Of a stretch of DNA of 64,000 nt, positions 46,954 to 58,413 are shown one piece after another. Both the position numbers and the translations under genes were made by a program. The stretch is from positions 79,299 through 143,298 of the forward strand of contig NXFV01000430.1 of the NCBI GenBank assembly GCA_002803225.1, in the 5' to 3' direction. This stretch comes from Gamarada debralockiae. Taxonomy: Eukaryota; Ascomycota; Leotiomycetes; Helotiales; Hyphodiscaceae. Under the pieces are notes generated by a model that saw only the letters and a list, made by a program, of their open reading frames with translations, was not told the origin of the DNA and did no database searches. How positions within the stretch are numbered: the first letter of the stretch is position 1; each line of letters begins with the position of its first letter.

Positions 46954-49900
46954 CTAAACACCCCTAAACATCCTAACAATCAAAAACCACATCGCGCCAA
47001 TAAACTTGAAAGCGCTCAGTCCAGCCACAGACCACAGCACAACCGCCATATAAATCGTGCTCTTCGTCGTATCGTTCGTGCTAGCAGTAATTCGCTCCAA
47101 GCCAGCTGTACTCAACACCACTGCCACCAAAGTGAAATTGCAGGTTATCCATACCAACACGACTCCCGAACGGAAAGCCTTGTAGTAATCTTCCTGCTTC
47201 TCTAATGCTGTGAACTCGCGCTTCTCTACGGGGGCTTTCGTGGCGATCTTCCGCATTTCGGCTTCATACTGCTCATTCAAATCTCCGTCATCAGTGGGGA
47301 TATTGACGTCTACCTTGCCACCAGGTTTCAGCGTTGCGGAAGGCAGTTTCTCGGCTTTGTCATCGCCCTTGGTACCCCAAGTAATGTCGTGGGTGTTGCA
47401 GAAGGCGTAGACGTTCAGGATGTTTATGTAGGTTGGGGTCAAGAAGAGATACTGGATGAATGAGGTGAACATGTGCCAGGGGTCGAAGAAGAGGAAGGAG
47501 ACGATGAACCAGAGGAGGTAGGTTGATGCGAGGGAGATGATGAGTGTGTAGAAGATTTGGTTTTTGACTATCTCGGAGAAGGTGAATTGGTGGGCGTCGA
47601 CTTCTGTTTGGATTGATTTTACGGTTATGAAGACTGAGGCGAACATTAGGTATCTGAGGTTTCGTTAGTTGGTGTATTGCCTGAGGGGGGTTTTGGGAGC
47701 GAGACTTACCCCATAATGAAAGCCCAGAAATACACCATTGACATATATGCTTTATTCGTTCCTTGCGGCCGATTACCCAACGCCAAGACGAAGCAGGTGA
47801 GAAGCGTAAACAGATAGAGCCATTCAAAGACGATTCCAAGAATATTTCCTGTAGTGCTAAGAAGAGTTTTACTCGAGAGAGAAGTGGTCAAGATGTGGAA
47901 GACCAAGAAGAAATTGCCGATTTGGAACCAAGCAAAGATCATGTTGATGGTTTGGAACGTAAATTCAACCAAGAACATAAACTTGCGCATGAAGCTGTGA
48001 TCACTGCGGAATAGCTGGTAGAAGTGTGCCAAGGCGTAGACGGCAGCGAAGAAGGAACCGTTCAGCCATCTTCGTCGTTGCAAGATCAATTCGGCCATCG
48101 TATCTGGTACATCGGTTTCTCCAGTTGCAGATTTGACGTATTGTAAGATCCAGTGGCAATTTCGTTTCGAAACCAGCTCGAAACAGAGAATACGATCCTC
48201 TGCAAGATACATGTTGGCTGTGAAGATACCTGCGTTGGCACCATGCATTTTCTCTCCAGCAAAGTACTTCTCGAGAGGTCCGTTTCCTGCCTTGTCGTTC
48301 TGGAGAGCTACATATCGGTAGGCTGAGAAAGCACCAGGTAACACGGAAATGAACCCGAAAGCTGATTCGAGGGGCTTGTCGAGGATATTGGACATCTTGT
48401 ACTCGAAGTTTTGCGTTGCAACAAGTGGGTTGATCAAGTTCTTTCCTCCAGGTCCCAACATAGCCTTGATCTCTCCACAGGCTCCTGCGCACATGGGTTC
48501 CAGATCAAAGGCCTTCCACAAGTGGTAAATCGAGTCCTTTCCTGGCTTAGTACCGGCATCAATCAGAACACAGATGTTTGGATCAAGAACTCGTCCAAAG
48601 GCCTGGAAGAACCATCTGTGGGAGTTGATCTTCTTCTGATTCTTTTCCTTCAAGCAGAAGAGCATTTGCACTGGTTGCTGCTTTGGGCGCAATTCTACAA
48701 GATCCTTCTTGACCGAAATTCCAACCTGGGTTGTGTACTCGTAGATATGTGCCGTCACATCCTTGCCATTGACTTGTTGCTTGGCAATTCCATCTTGGTA
48801 AACTCCCATACCGGCCAAAACTGCTCTCGTTCTTGGGTTGATCTTTGCACGACCGTCACTGACCACGCAAACCACGATTTTCTTCCAGGCATCCTTTCCC
48901 CAAGTCTTGCTGTCCTTGCGCGAACACATGTATTCGATATTCTTGAAGACACCACTCATTGTTCGGGCGAACAGAATATCGTCCTCGTTGTACATAGTAA
49001 CCACAATAAACAACTCGGTATGCCTGGGCTTCGCAAACAGCTTTTGTCGGAGTGTAAATCGCTCTTCGAAGAACTCGCTGGGGTCGCAAGTTGCAGCTGA
49101 GTATCTCATATGCGTGAACTCATCTCTCTCTGGTGGCTGGGCATGCGGAACCTGGTTCAAAAGCTTTGGTGGAATCGGACAGTCAAGAACGAGATTGCCA
49201 TTGAACAACTGCACTTCCTTGACGGTCTTGTATCTCTTCAGAGCAGAAACGGGTTGTGGTGTTTGCGAAGGCGGAATTCCGCCCCCAGTTCCATCGTAAC
49301 CCTTATATTCTGGGGTACTGTATGCATCTGGGCCGTGGGCATCGTGGGACTCGAGAATTGGTCGATGGTCATCTTCGTGATCATAGTAACCGGATTCGGG
49401 ATTTGTAGGATAATTCGTGAGAGGATGCTCTTCGTGAGGCGACGGTTGGTATGGGGGTTGATAGTAAGCATCGTGATGCGCATTAGGATTTACAGAGTAG
49501 TCTTGCGCGTAGTTATGGGTTGGGTCGAGGGGATAATGTTGCTCGTATTCTTCGTTGTGGCCGTAAGAGTTGTTGATGTTCTCCACCGAGTACTGCAATC
49601 CAAAGGTCAGCGCAATTTCTCCCCCACAGTAAAGAACTCACAGTTGGTTGAGCTTGTAATCGATCGCTGGGTGTATAACGCCCAGGACCCATAGGTATCT
49701 CTAGGTTATGTCCGCCAGGCCCAGGAGATCCTCCATGACCGCCGTATGGTGCATCTTCGAGTTGATATCCTTGATGCAGAGGATGGCCCGGTGAAGGCGT
49801 TCTTCCAGGTCGACGATTATCCATTGGGAAATATTCTTCTTGTTGGCCTTGGCCAGAATGGTCTATGCCGTGAAATGAAGTTAGAAGAGTTGTTGTGTAA

Positions 49901-50207
49901 GGATTGGAAGTCGCAGACTCTCAGCAGAAGAAAAGTGACGAAACTCCTGTACTAAGCAGGAGGGCTGTGTTGTTTGAAGCTTTCCACGATCCGATGTTCC
50001 ATCAAGGAAACCTCTGTGCGCGGGAGTAGAAAGTCTCTTGGGGAGTGTGTGAATGTACCGCGCAAGGAGTTCTTGTGTTAATGAAGAGGCGCAATCTTGA
50101 CTGGCGACCCCATTCACAACGTGGACTTTCCAACAAAAAAAGCTTTTAAGGGATTGAGTTCAGAATACTGCCGCGAAATTAGACGTACCTAAACGATTGT
50201 ACGACAT
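46954..50207 (-). CDS. Chitin synthase, division 1, probably class III
   Basis: Four exons (50207-50189, 49862-49642, 49592-47710, 47653-46954) give 940 aa. Exon 1 is only 19 nt (MSYNRL) and is followed by a 326-nt intron; the others are 49 and 56 nt. Residues 1-190 are His/Tyr/Pro-rich. The GT2 core includes [51 protein letters not shown], the EDR of [12 protein letters not shown] and the product-site motif [15 protein letters not shown] (about residue 580). The C-terminal 330 residues contain the multi-pass membrane region ([40 protein letters not shown]). The enzyme polymerises UDP-GlcNAc into chitin at the plasma membrane. The words [20 protein letters not shown] and [16 protein letters not shown] resemble class III enzymes; the class call is from memory. 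Confidence 0.93.
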
Positions 50208-51104
50208 GGTTTGAGATGACCAGAGCGAGGTGGGGTGATGCGGTTCGATCGTTCGAGGTGGAGGAGATTCTTCAACGGGGCTGATGAGGAATGCCTGACT
50301 CCTCAATCTGCGCTTGATGCGTTAATTCGATGATGCCCCTATTTCCACCTTCCCAGCTTGAGCTTCTCTGCTGTGGATGAAGATTCGATTTGCTGGATTT
50401 GGTGTTGATGAAGCCGGGCGACGTTTCAAATTGACAGGCCCCTTGTGTATTTCGCTTGTTGCCAAGGGGAAGCTGGGTTTCAGGATTTCAGATCAGCCTT
50501 CAAATGACGTCCTCGCCGCGAATCGCTCGAAAATCTAAACCTTCAAAAAATAGAACAATAACGCGAACTTTGAAGGCTCGGGGTTCGTGTTAAAAAGGTT
50601 ATGGTTAAAGGGTTTACAAATAATTCCAGCGCAAGGCCAAATAATTTACGAGAACAGTCTGCCTTCAGGATCTCGGTCCTAAGCACAGCTAGCCACTAGC
50701 CACCGTGCATCTATTTCTGGCTCAACTACGCAACGGCATCGACGAATCATGAAAGAGGAACACCGCCACATATCAACGGTGTCCACGCAACTACCGAGAG
50801 GCTGAGTCTGGTCATGATGCTAATGTTAAGCCATAAGCAAGCTTCAGATCTCTCATGCATTGTGGAGTACATAACCCATTTCGCCTCATCTTCAAAGACG
50901 TGATGCTGGGAATCTGGAAGCCCGGGATTTCAAGACATGCGAGCCTCATGAGAAAGTGCCCTTATGCCTTGACTGCCGCCTCCCCACGGATGGACAAAGA
51001 TCGCGAGGCTGAATCTTGCTCGGCTATGTCTCCAGCTCTACCATTCGCAACCCTCTATCGATCTATCAAAACCAGACTCCACAACCCATACGCTCTTTAT
51101 GATG
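50208..51104. other. Intergenic, chitin synthase promoter
   Basis: Upstream of the chitin synthase start and downstream of the phosphatase gene. Nothing coding recognised; a plus-strand open frame at 50855-51121 overlaps the end of the phosphatase on the other strand and has no known domain. Confidence 0.4.
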
Positions 51105-51655
51105 TCATCCCTCAGCTTTGACATCTGGGAATGTATCCTTCAAGAAGTTCTTTGAGAACCGCATGTTCTGCTCATACGCAATCTCGAAGCCATCTCTTCC
51201 CCCATAGTAAGGGTCATTCACCTCCTCGGCCTTCTTCTTTCCCGCGTACTCTCCAAATAGCATGACCTTTGCCTTGCCTCCAACTCTTTGGTGGATTCTT
51301 TGGAGATCTCGAAGGTTGTCTCGGTCCATGGCAAAGATGTAGTCGAATTTCTGGAAATCAGAAGCGCGGATCTCGAGACAGGGTCAATAACTTGGTCATT
51401 CAAGCAACATGGGCGACCCACCTTTCGAGCAGCGTGATCATAATCAGTGATACCATTATCCTCAAGAGTAGACATCGTTCTTGAATCGGGAGAAGATCCT
51501 GTATGGTATGTGCCAGTGCCACAAGAATCCACCTCGCTGATCAGGGATTGATAAGGCGGCTTGGAGACCATTGATCTGAAGATACCTTCTGCCATGGTAG
51601 AGCGACAGATGTTTCCCAGACAGACGAACAGGACTGAGATCGGATCTGAAGCCAT
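51105..51655 (-). CDS. Low-molecular-weight protein tyrosine phosphatase
   Basis: Two exons (51655-51422 and 51371-51105) give 166 aa, a usual length. The P-loop C(X)5R is present as VLFVCLGNICRSTMAEG near residues 8-20. The general acid Asp lies in the late EEVNDPYYGGRDGFE motif. The 50-nt intron joins GITDYDHAARK to IRASDFQKFDYIFAMD, restoring the conserved FDYIFAMD. The start at 51655 (MASDPISV) is chosen because it places the P-loop at the usual distance; upstream codons lack a better ATG. Yeast Ltp1 and fission yeast Stp1 are relatives; it dephosphorylates phosphotyrosine in the cytosol. Confidence 0.95.
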
Positions 51656-52615
51656 AATTACTGTATTGATGGAGATTGTCACGAGGCTGTGATGATTTGG
51701 GAAGGCGTTGCGTTTGCAAGATTTTGCAAGGATCTAAAATACGGCAGCCCACAAAGACCGCACTTGTCCCTGCCAAGAAATCCCCCGCCGTCCCTTCAAT
51801 TTTCCGACCAAAGATCCCTTTGAACCTTCATTTCCACATTTTGATTTCCCTTTCTCTTTGACTTTGAAGCTTTGGTAGAATTTGATAGCCATATCTGTGT
51901 CATGATACTAGCGCCTACCCTTCGCTCAAGCGCTTTCAACGTTTGAAATATGGCGGTTAGTGGGCTTTCAATCGCCACACAGCATCTGAATCTTGAATGA
52001 ACCCCAGACCACCCACTCGCCACGACCCCTGAAAACCTGGGGGCAAGTGTTGACGAACGTCATTGGGGGGAGTCAACAGCCAGTAAGAATGAAAGAACAG
52101 CGATCTGAAGCCTTACGGTAGGAGCGACCGCAAGGTTCGTCTCTCAATCTCAAAGCTGGAATCATGTCAACAGCCGTTTGTATCACGGTCTTACGAGAAT
52201 GACCAGTCACTTGACATCGAAGATCGGTCACAAATTATGCCGATTTTATTTTTGTCCTCATCGTGGAAGGCCGCTGTTGGCCGCAGATGAAGAGGAGAGT
52301 AGCTTTTTCTTGGCTTGGCGTGCGCCAAGGGCAACTGCTATAGTGATGGGAAATCTCCTTCCTCACGGAGCAATATTTAGGTTTACCAAGAGCGCGGGGA
52401 TAGTCGCATGCAGCTTGGTAGCAGAGATTAGAAATTTGGAAGATACACGAGCCATTCAATCGCATGCCCACGGTGTAACTCTTCTTGGTCCCTGATGGAT
52501 CTGCAACATCGCACAATTTAAGTGAACCTTCTGACATCCCGAAAAGCATATGTTGACTGCCATTCCTTTTCCGTTTCAAAGTCTTTCCTTCTAGCTACGT
52601 CAATTCCCTTCGAGT
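51656..52615. other. Intergenic
   Basis: Between the phosphatase start (minus) and the small putative gene at 52616 (plus). No domain or repeat recognised. Confidence 0.4.
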
Positions 52616-53040
52616 ATGCCTCGAAGAATTCTTTTGCCTCTCGAAATCGCCCAATTGAAAAGTTACGCGGATATCTACGTTCAACCCGTTTCCAAGGTAA
52701 GCAAATTGACTTTCAAACCCAATTACACACTTCTAATACTTTGGCAGGCCACGATGCGTTTCTTTCCCCTCCCGACTGGGTTGGTGTCGGTCTTCACTGC
52801 TGTCACGGCACTATCTTCTTCGAACAATATCCCAAAAGATCAATCGCCACCTTATTGAAACTCTTAGAGTCGCTCCACGGAGTGCCTCAAGGATGGAAGA
52901 AGCTTGGTAAACCCGACCAAGCAACTCTTCTCCATTTCCGAATCGCACTTGAGATGCCAGACCACGAACTCTTCGAGCAAACTACGCGATTTCAACTCGT
53001 GATCACCTTCAGATGCGGAGATACAATCATGAATACTTAG
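52616..53040 (+). CDS. Small hypothetical protein, model uncertain
   Basis: An ATG at 52616 opens MPRRILLPLEIAQLKSYAD and reaches a good GTAAGC donor at 52700; a CTAATAC branch and TTTGGCAG acceptor follow at about 52747. Splicing these in phase gives a short 62-residue product ending at 52858, whereas the frame that looks most protein-like after the acceptor (SPPDWVGVGLHCCHGTIFFE to FRCGDTIMNT, stop at 53040) is a different one. Either the exon borders are not as I see them or the gene has a frameshift. The stop is 22 bp from the stop of the convergent DUF218 gene. I recognise no family. Confidence 0.35.
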
Positions 53041-53062
53041 CTAGCAACGAGAAAGTAATATT

Positions 53063-53890
53063 TCAACCAGTTCCCCAAGGCTGCAGCTCATCCACCAATA
53101 CCTCTTCCATTCCATGCTCGTCATGCCTTACAGCCCGACTCTTCACCCCACTCCTTCTCCTCTCCTCCTCACTCTCAAACCAACACTGCTCAACCCTCCA
53201 ACAATTCCGACTCCTCCTCTTACCCTTCAACGCCTCTCCACAACCCAGCAAATCTTCGCCCCAAGCCCTATACCCCCTCTCCTTCTCTCCCTTCCACACA
53301 CTCTCAGCGCGTTCTGCATCCCACTCATTGCTCGCCTTCACCATATAACCTGGGTCGATACCTACAAACTCCACCTTCTCCTTTGGCCATTTTGCGGCCT
53401 TGATATGCAAGTCCATAAATCTCGCTCTCTTGAACTCATGATTCACAATCCTAATCTTCCTCGGCCAGTTCCCGCTAACTTTCCAAAACCTCAGAATCCC
53501 GAACATGAAATTCCCAAACGAATCCAAAGCCTGCTCCTCCAACACCACCCGGCTCAATAACTCCTCTCTACGCCCCCCTCCCTCCGTAACACTAAATTCG
53601 GGCATTCCCCAGAAGTCATTATCGAAGCATAAATCTAGATAAGATTGCGCTTCTGATTTTTGCGTTTCATGCCGTGTTTTTGAGCCAGAGAAGATGAGGA
53701 GGGAGTTTGGGGTTGAAGATAGGAGAGAGAGGCCGGTCTGGATGTGTGATGTGAAGGTAGGCACCTCCCCGGATTGGAAGGGTGCCAGGAGCCATTCGTC
53801 TTCGGAGAGCCCGTGGGTTGGGCCGCGGAGGTAGATTGCGTGGCAGCAGACGAGGATGAGGTGTGTGGGTTTTGAATGCAGGGTGGTCAT
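53063..53890 (-). CDS. DUF218/YdcF-like protein
   Basis: A single exon of 275 aa from the ATG at 53890. It opens HLILVCCHAIYLRGPTHG and continues with EWLLAPFQSGEVPTFTSHIQ, LLIFSGSKTR, EEQALDSFGNFMFGILRFW and KIRIVNHEFKRARFMDLHI, which match a fungal branch of the DUF218 family (S. pombe has a similar uncharacterised protein). DUF218 proteins have a Rossmann-like fold and some bacterial members bind S-adenosylmethionine; no activity is known for this branch. No signal peptide is clear. It converges with the small putative gene on the plus strand. Confidence 0.85.
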   Translation of the reverse strand: MTTLHSKPTHLILVCCHAIYLRGPTHGLSEDEWLLAPFQSGEVPTFTSHIQTGLSLLSSTPNSLLIFSGSKTRHETQKSEAQSYLDLCFDNDFWGMPEFSVTEGGGRREELLSRVVLEEQALDSFGNFMFGILRFWKVSGNWPRKIRIVNHEFKRARFMDLHIKAAKWPKEKVEFVGIDPGYMVKASNEWDAERAESVWKGEKERGYRAWGEDLLGCGEALKGKRRSRNCWRVEQCWFESEEERRRSGVKSRAVRHDEHGMEEVLVDELQPWGTG

Positions 53891-54261
53891 GGTCTTATGA
53901 GACGTTAATGAGGTGGGAGAAGGAAGCTGAGGGCCGATCTAGATTGGGGATTGGAAATAGGGGGTTGTCAGAATGATAAGTGACTAGGATGATGTAAGGA
54001 AAGTTGGAGATGGTTTTGGGGTTGAGGTCAAAAAGGCTCGGGCCGTGCCGAATTTGAACCATTTCCGTTTCGGTACCGGGACCGTTCGAGTTAGACATAA
54101 ACTACCAAACATGGGTCCCATAATTAAGTTTATTTATGAATCACTCATCGAATTGTAGAATATTCATTCACACATTCTCTAAAAATCACGAAATCACCAT
54201 GTCTTCCAAACAAAAATAACACGAAATCTAGATCGCCAGATTTACCAGAGCCATCACCAAC

Positions 54262-54984
54262 TACTACACATCCCTCAGGCTTTTCGACTTTCTGTTGAAG
54301 AATTGGAATTTATCTTCAACCATCTCGACATTGAGACTTCGACCTACCTTGCCTTTACCTGAAGAGGGCTGTACGCATTTTGCAAACTGAACCGATAATA
54401 CTCAACGATCCGTTCTATCAGCGCGAGCCTGAGCTATGGCATATGCGCGGAGGATGCAAGTGTAAAGATTTGGGGGAGCCGCTGCAAGATTTCATGGGCG
54501 ACAGTACTTGCTTTGTTCCTCGATAGGAACGGAAAGTTTCGGCAGATTCTTGAATGCTTCTGCGTACAGCAAGAGGGAGCTCCCCGATGATCTAAGAGAG
54601 GCCCTGTACCACAGATACAAGGACTATACGGACTCGGAGTGTGAATTGGGTTATAAAATGCCCAAACCTTATAATATTGGGGAGGCCTGGTATGGCGAGG
54701 CGATCGATACGATAATGAGGAATCCATTACGAAGGTCAGATCCGGATAGGTGGTGCCGCAAGTGGAAGCATATTCAAACATTTGAGCATATGACTACTAT
54801 GGATTTCCCTCTAAAACAAAGAGACTTTCAAGATAATACAATTTTGATACACCACGTCGAAAAGTCCAGAGAGGACTGGATGGCGAGGTATTGGTGGAAG
54901 ATGCATTCTCGAAAGAAAGGAGAAAGACACAAAGCCAGAATACCACAGAAGATCAAGTGGACGTACTTACTAGAAATTGGTTGA
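54262..54984 (+). pseudogene. F-box-like fungal protein, broken
   Basis: An F-box-like start can be read as FRLSVEELEFIFNHLDIETS followed by TYLAFT, then a TGA at 54360-54362 where Cys would be expected, then RGLYAFCKLNR. The second part lies in another frame (RELPDDLREALYHRYKDYTD, then KMPKPYNIGEAWYGEAIDTI and ARYWWKMHSRKKGERHKARI) and ends at a stop at 54984. The two parts together resemble a family of F-box-type leotiomycete proteins, but no single frame connects them and no intron explains the stop. I call it a relic; function in ubiquitin ligases would be only a guess. Confidence 0.45.
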
Positions 54985-55560
54985 AGGCAGGAATTGATGG
55001 ACTGCACTTGAGGTTGCCTTCATCTGACTGGAATATAACATAGGGGTCAATTGCGTAACTCGAAGGGTATGAAGCATGTAATCGAAGGCCCAGAAAAGTC
55101 AAGTTCATACAATATGACATTGAAAGCGACACCTATATTACACATAGCAACAGTCTTCATGTTGTATTTGATCAGTGATGCTGTACCTCATCCCATCCCT
55201 CGAGCTCGCCAAACGTTAACCTCGTAAGCGAAGGGAGTTCGAGCTGCACTTTCGTAGACAAGGAAGAAGAAGCTGGTAACCTTACATAGGTGCTGCGTGA
55301 AAATTTACAAACTAATCTGCTTGCTCAATAAACTCCAGCATTCGACTGCATAGGCCACGTGCTGATTCGTCCACCGGATGACCCATTTCAGCCGTAGCGG
55401 ATAAATGAAGCCATCGTCACACGACATCCAGTGTAAGCTCGTCTCAAATAAAGTCCGGTGGAATGCCACTTCAGGAAATCTGCAAAGTGGCAGGAACAAC
55501 GTCACTCATTATCTTCGAAATGCGTTTCCCAGTCTTCAATCTTAAGACGAAAATTGCAAC
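54985..55560. other. Intergenic, promoter of the UstYa-like gene
   Basis: No gene recognised. No small secreted peptide with internal repeats, as in ustiloxin-type precursors, could be read on either strand. Confidence 0.4.
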
Positions 55561-56521
55561 ATGAGCAGTAACGAGCAATATGAGAGAGTCGCTCTCGACG
55601 AGAACGATGCTGACAATAATTCCACCGTACCGCATAGTAGTGAGAAAGAAACCGAGGGGAAGTATAGCCTAAACAACTTCTTAGGGATCTTTGCACTCGT
55701 CTTGGGAATTTTTGCGATTGGTTTTGTGGCAGGTGGAACATGGGCCGGCGTGTCGAAGACGAGGGTGAGGGTTAAAGGGAATGGCTTGCTAAGTCCACAG
55801 AGATTTATCCCAGATAGTATGCGCCCGGTAGATGGACTGATTGATGGGTTCTGATGGTTTCTAGTCCCAACGAAGGAAGTCGTGTTCAACTTTCCAACGG
55901 ATTTCGAAAATACTGGAGCACTTGGGAATAGACTTTGGAACGAGATGATGCCACGTAGGTGTTGAGGTTTCTTGCTACAAAAGAAGACCACTAAGTAATG
56001 ATACAGTTGGTTCGGGATTCGTTCGTGTGCCCCATCCTCGAAAATACGATATGCCTCCAAGCAAAACAATCGCGGATGACCCTGAAGAGGCGGAGATATA
56101 CTCGATTTCGATGACCCATCAGCTCCATTGCTTAGTGAGAGATTCAGAATAGCCAACGTTATATCAGAATACTGATAAGATTGGCAGGGTGTCATCAGAC
56201 ATGTCATTATGGAGTACGAGAAAGGAAGTAAATCGAGATTTGCAGGAGATGGTCATGAATACCACTGCTTGGACTACAGTAGGTGTTTTGACTGAAAACC
56301 CTCGCTCACCCACTGACATGGGGTAAACAGTAAGACAAGCAGTACTCTGTGCAGGAGACACAACCCTGGACCACGTAGCGATCATAAAAGATGCTGATGG
56401 AAGTGAGCGACGGTTAGGCTTCACCGGGGCAAACTCAACACATCAATGCAGAGACTGGGAAGCCATCAAAACTTTTTTGATTGCTCACAGATCTGGTGAC
56501 AAGACAGGAATCTTAACCTAA
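55561..56521 (+). CDS. UstYa family protein (DUF3328)
   Basis: Five exons (55561-55816, 55865-55954, 56007-56134, 56188-56278, 56331-56521) give 251 aa; introns are 48-53 nt. A cytosolic N-terminus of about 38 residues is followed by one membrane segment (FLGIFALVLGIFAIGFVAGG). The family sequence FVRVPHPRKYDMPPSKT is followed by the two HxxHC motifs: MTHQLHCLGVIRHVI and GHEYHCLDYIRQAVLCAGDT, each restored only by splicing. UstYa-type proteins act as oxidases (often cyclising or hydroxylating) in fungal peptide and other secondary-metabolite pathways, for example ustiloxin. All motif residues are intact. It converges with the dead transporter gene, with 21 bp between the two stop codons. Its substrate is unknown. 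Confidence 0.92.
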
Positions 56522-56542
56522 TAACTCCGCATTTCCCATCGT

Positions 56543-58413
56543 TCACACATTCTCACTGTGCAAGACCTGTGGGCCTGTCTTGTCATCTCCACTGTCTGTG
56601 ACCAGACCACCTTTATGATAATGATGAGCGATGTCGCCCGATGCAATAGCCTTCAAGTACTCTTCCAGCTCTTCAGGTGTTGCTCCATAGTAGTGCACAG
56701 CCATAGTCTCTCCAAACGCGGCATTGGTATCTTCCAGACTGCGCCGTTTCGTATCTGGGAAGATCTCAGATAGGTACAGAACTGGGAAGCATCGAGGAAC
56801 GAGGACCAGAAGAAGATGAACAGGAAGATAGCGAAGATGGCGACTTTCTGACCGGCGACGTTCGTGGTCCCAAGGTATTCAGCTTGTAAAGCCGCTTCAA
56901 GGATGTTCGCAACCATTGTGCCAGCTAATCGATGAGCATGAAGGTTCGTCTGCCGAGTCAGTCGATCATCTGAAAGATTTGAAGTCAGCATTACTTGCTC
57001 GAACCGTAGATATCATGGCTGAACCAAGCCGGCGTCTGGCGAATTCTTCAACAAAGCTAAGCAATTCGTTTTGTAATAAGGGCATATGCTGACAATTGCC
57101 CCGCATCGCGAAAACAAGATCCGAAATATACGTACGAGGGATGTGAGAACGTTCCCGGGAAAGGTGGATGTCACCCAGAGAGCGCTGAGCAAAAGAGGCA
57201 TAAACTTGGTCATGCCCACGAAGGTGTAGAGGAGAACTCCGTAGTTGGCTATCCCCAGCACACCCTTTGATACGTCAGTTATGGTCGATTCTAATCGGTC
57301 AAGTAGATTGAGCAAATCAAGGACTGACTGTGAACTGGTTCCCAAACATCAAGCCAAACCCATTCATTGAACGCTTTCGATTAGCGCTGTAAAAAATGTC
57401 TCCCATTTTCCTCGCTTTATTTTCGTATCACAGTCGAGTTGTTTCTGCATTTGGTAGAACTCCTTCTTCGACACAGTCTCGTTACCTGTAGGGCTATGGT
57501 GCAGTTTTCGGAGGACCTCCCACGCCTCACCGGGTCGGTCCTATTGAAGATCATACAGTCACTAATCACTCACTCTGAAGATTCTGCATCTGAGGCATGC
57601 CTTACGAGCCGTAGCTGATGAAACAGTTGCAGAGAAGGAAAGAAATTACTTCCCGAAAAACTCACCTGCCATCGAGGGAGGCCATGGGGACCCGATGAGA
57701 ATAGAAGCGATGGCGCACCCTAGAATGCGAGAGGAATCTCCAAGGAAATGAGGAACTGTGCTGTCAGTTAGCAATTGTCCATTTGGGGGTCAAGGATTTC
57801 CGGTAGCACTCGCCTTGATCTGGATGCAGAGATGAAGTAACATCCAAACCCGATTCAAGCTGAGAGGGAGTATCCGACTGCAAACACGACTCCGTGCATA
57901 GATACCATAAAACCTCGTAACTCTAGCGTCGATACTTCGGCTTAGTACCTAATGTCCAGTCAGTAATCACTCAATGAAGTTGAGCGAATTGAGAGATAGG
58001 GGGGGGCTTGCATGGGAATCGTAGTAACCAGGATACCGATACCAAACCAAGCAATAAACCGAGCCACGAGGAACATGGCAACATTGACAGAATCCGAGCA
58101 TAGTGCAGCCTCAATAAGCATATGAAGGCTCCTATCTGAATCGATGCTTTTCTCCCGTACTAATCTGCAGACCATGGAGTGAATCAACAGCAAAAGCAGA
58201 TCCAGCAGAGTTCAGACCATTCATAGCACCGATGCGATTCGAGGTATGAGCATAGCCCGCCTCAGCTGTTGTTGCAAGGTGGAAGGATACGTAGAAGGAA
58301 GGCTGGCCAATTGTGGAGGAAATCACAGACATCCCGTAGCTACAGGCTGTGGAGCCCAAAGCTACGAAGACGACAACCCAGAAGTTGAAGGTATTCGGAA
58401 TTAGCTTCCCCAT
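56543..58413 (-). pseudogene. MFS sugar-type transporter, pseudogene
   Basis: From the ATG at 58413 a sugar-porter N-terminus reads FNFWVVVFVALGSTACSYGM, then IGAMNGLNSAGSAF. The frame then breaks near 58190, resumes as SVNVAMFLVARFIAWFGIGI, and breaks again. In the next part RGFMVSMHGVVFAVGYSLSA runs into TGA where Trp is expected. Later come KKEFYQMQKQ, a frame change at the T6 run near 57398 before RKRSMNGFGLMFGNQF, a valid-looking intron, and YGVLLYTFVGMTKFMPLLLS. Then LAGTMVANILEAALQAEYLG and FLFIFFWSSFLDASQF are followed directly by SEIFPDTKRRSLEDTNAAFG, which suggests a deletion of roughly 90 residues. The end, ATPEELEEYLKAIASG to the stop at 56543, is intact. It cannot make a working transporter. 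Confidence 0.85.

Noticed and set aside
54020..54090. tRNA-like T-loop word (GGTTCAAATTC on the minus strand)
   Set aside because: The flanking bases do not form a T-stem, acceptor stem or cloverleaf.
55000..55560. RiPP precursor peptide for the UstYa-like protein
   Set aside because: No signal peptide followed by repeated core peptides with Lys-Arg sites could be found here or in other gaps of the 54-64 kb region.
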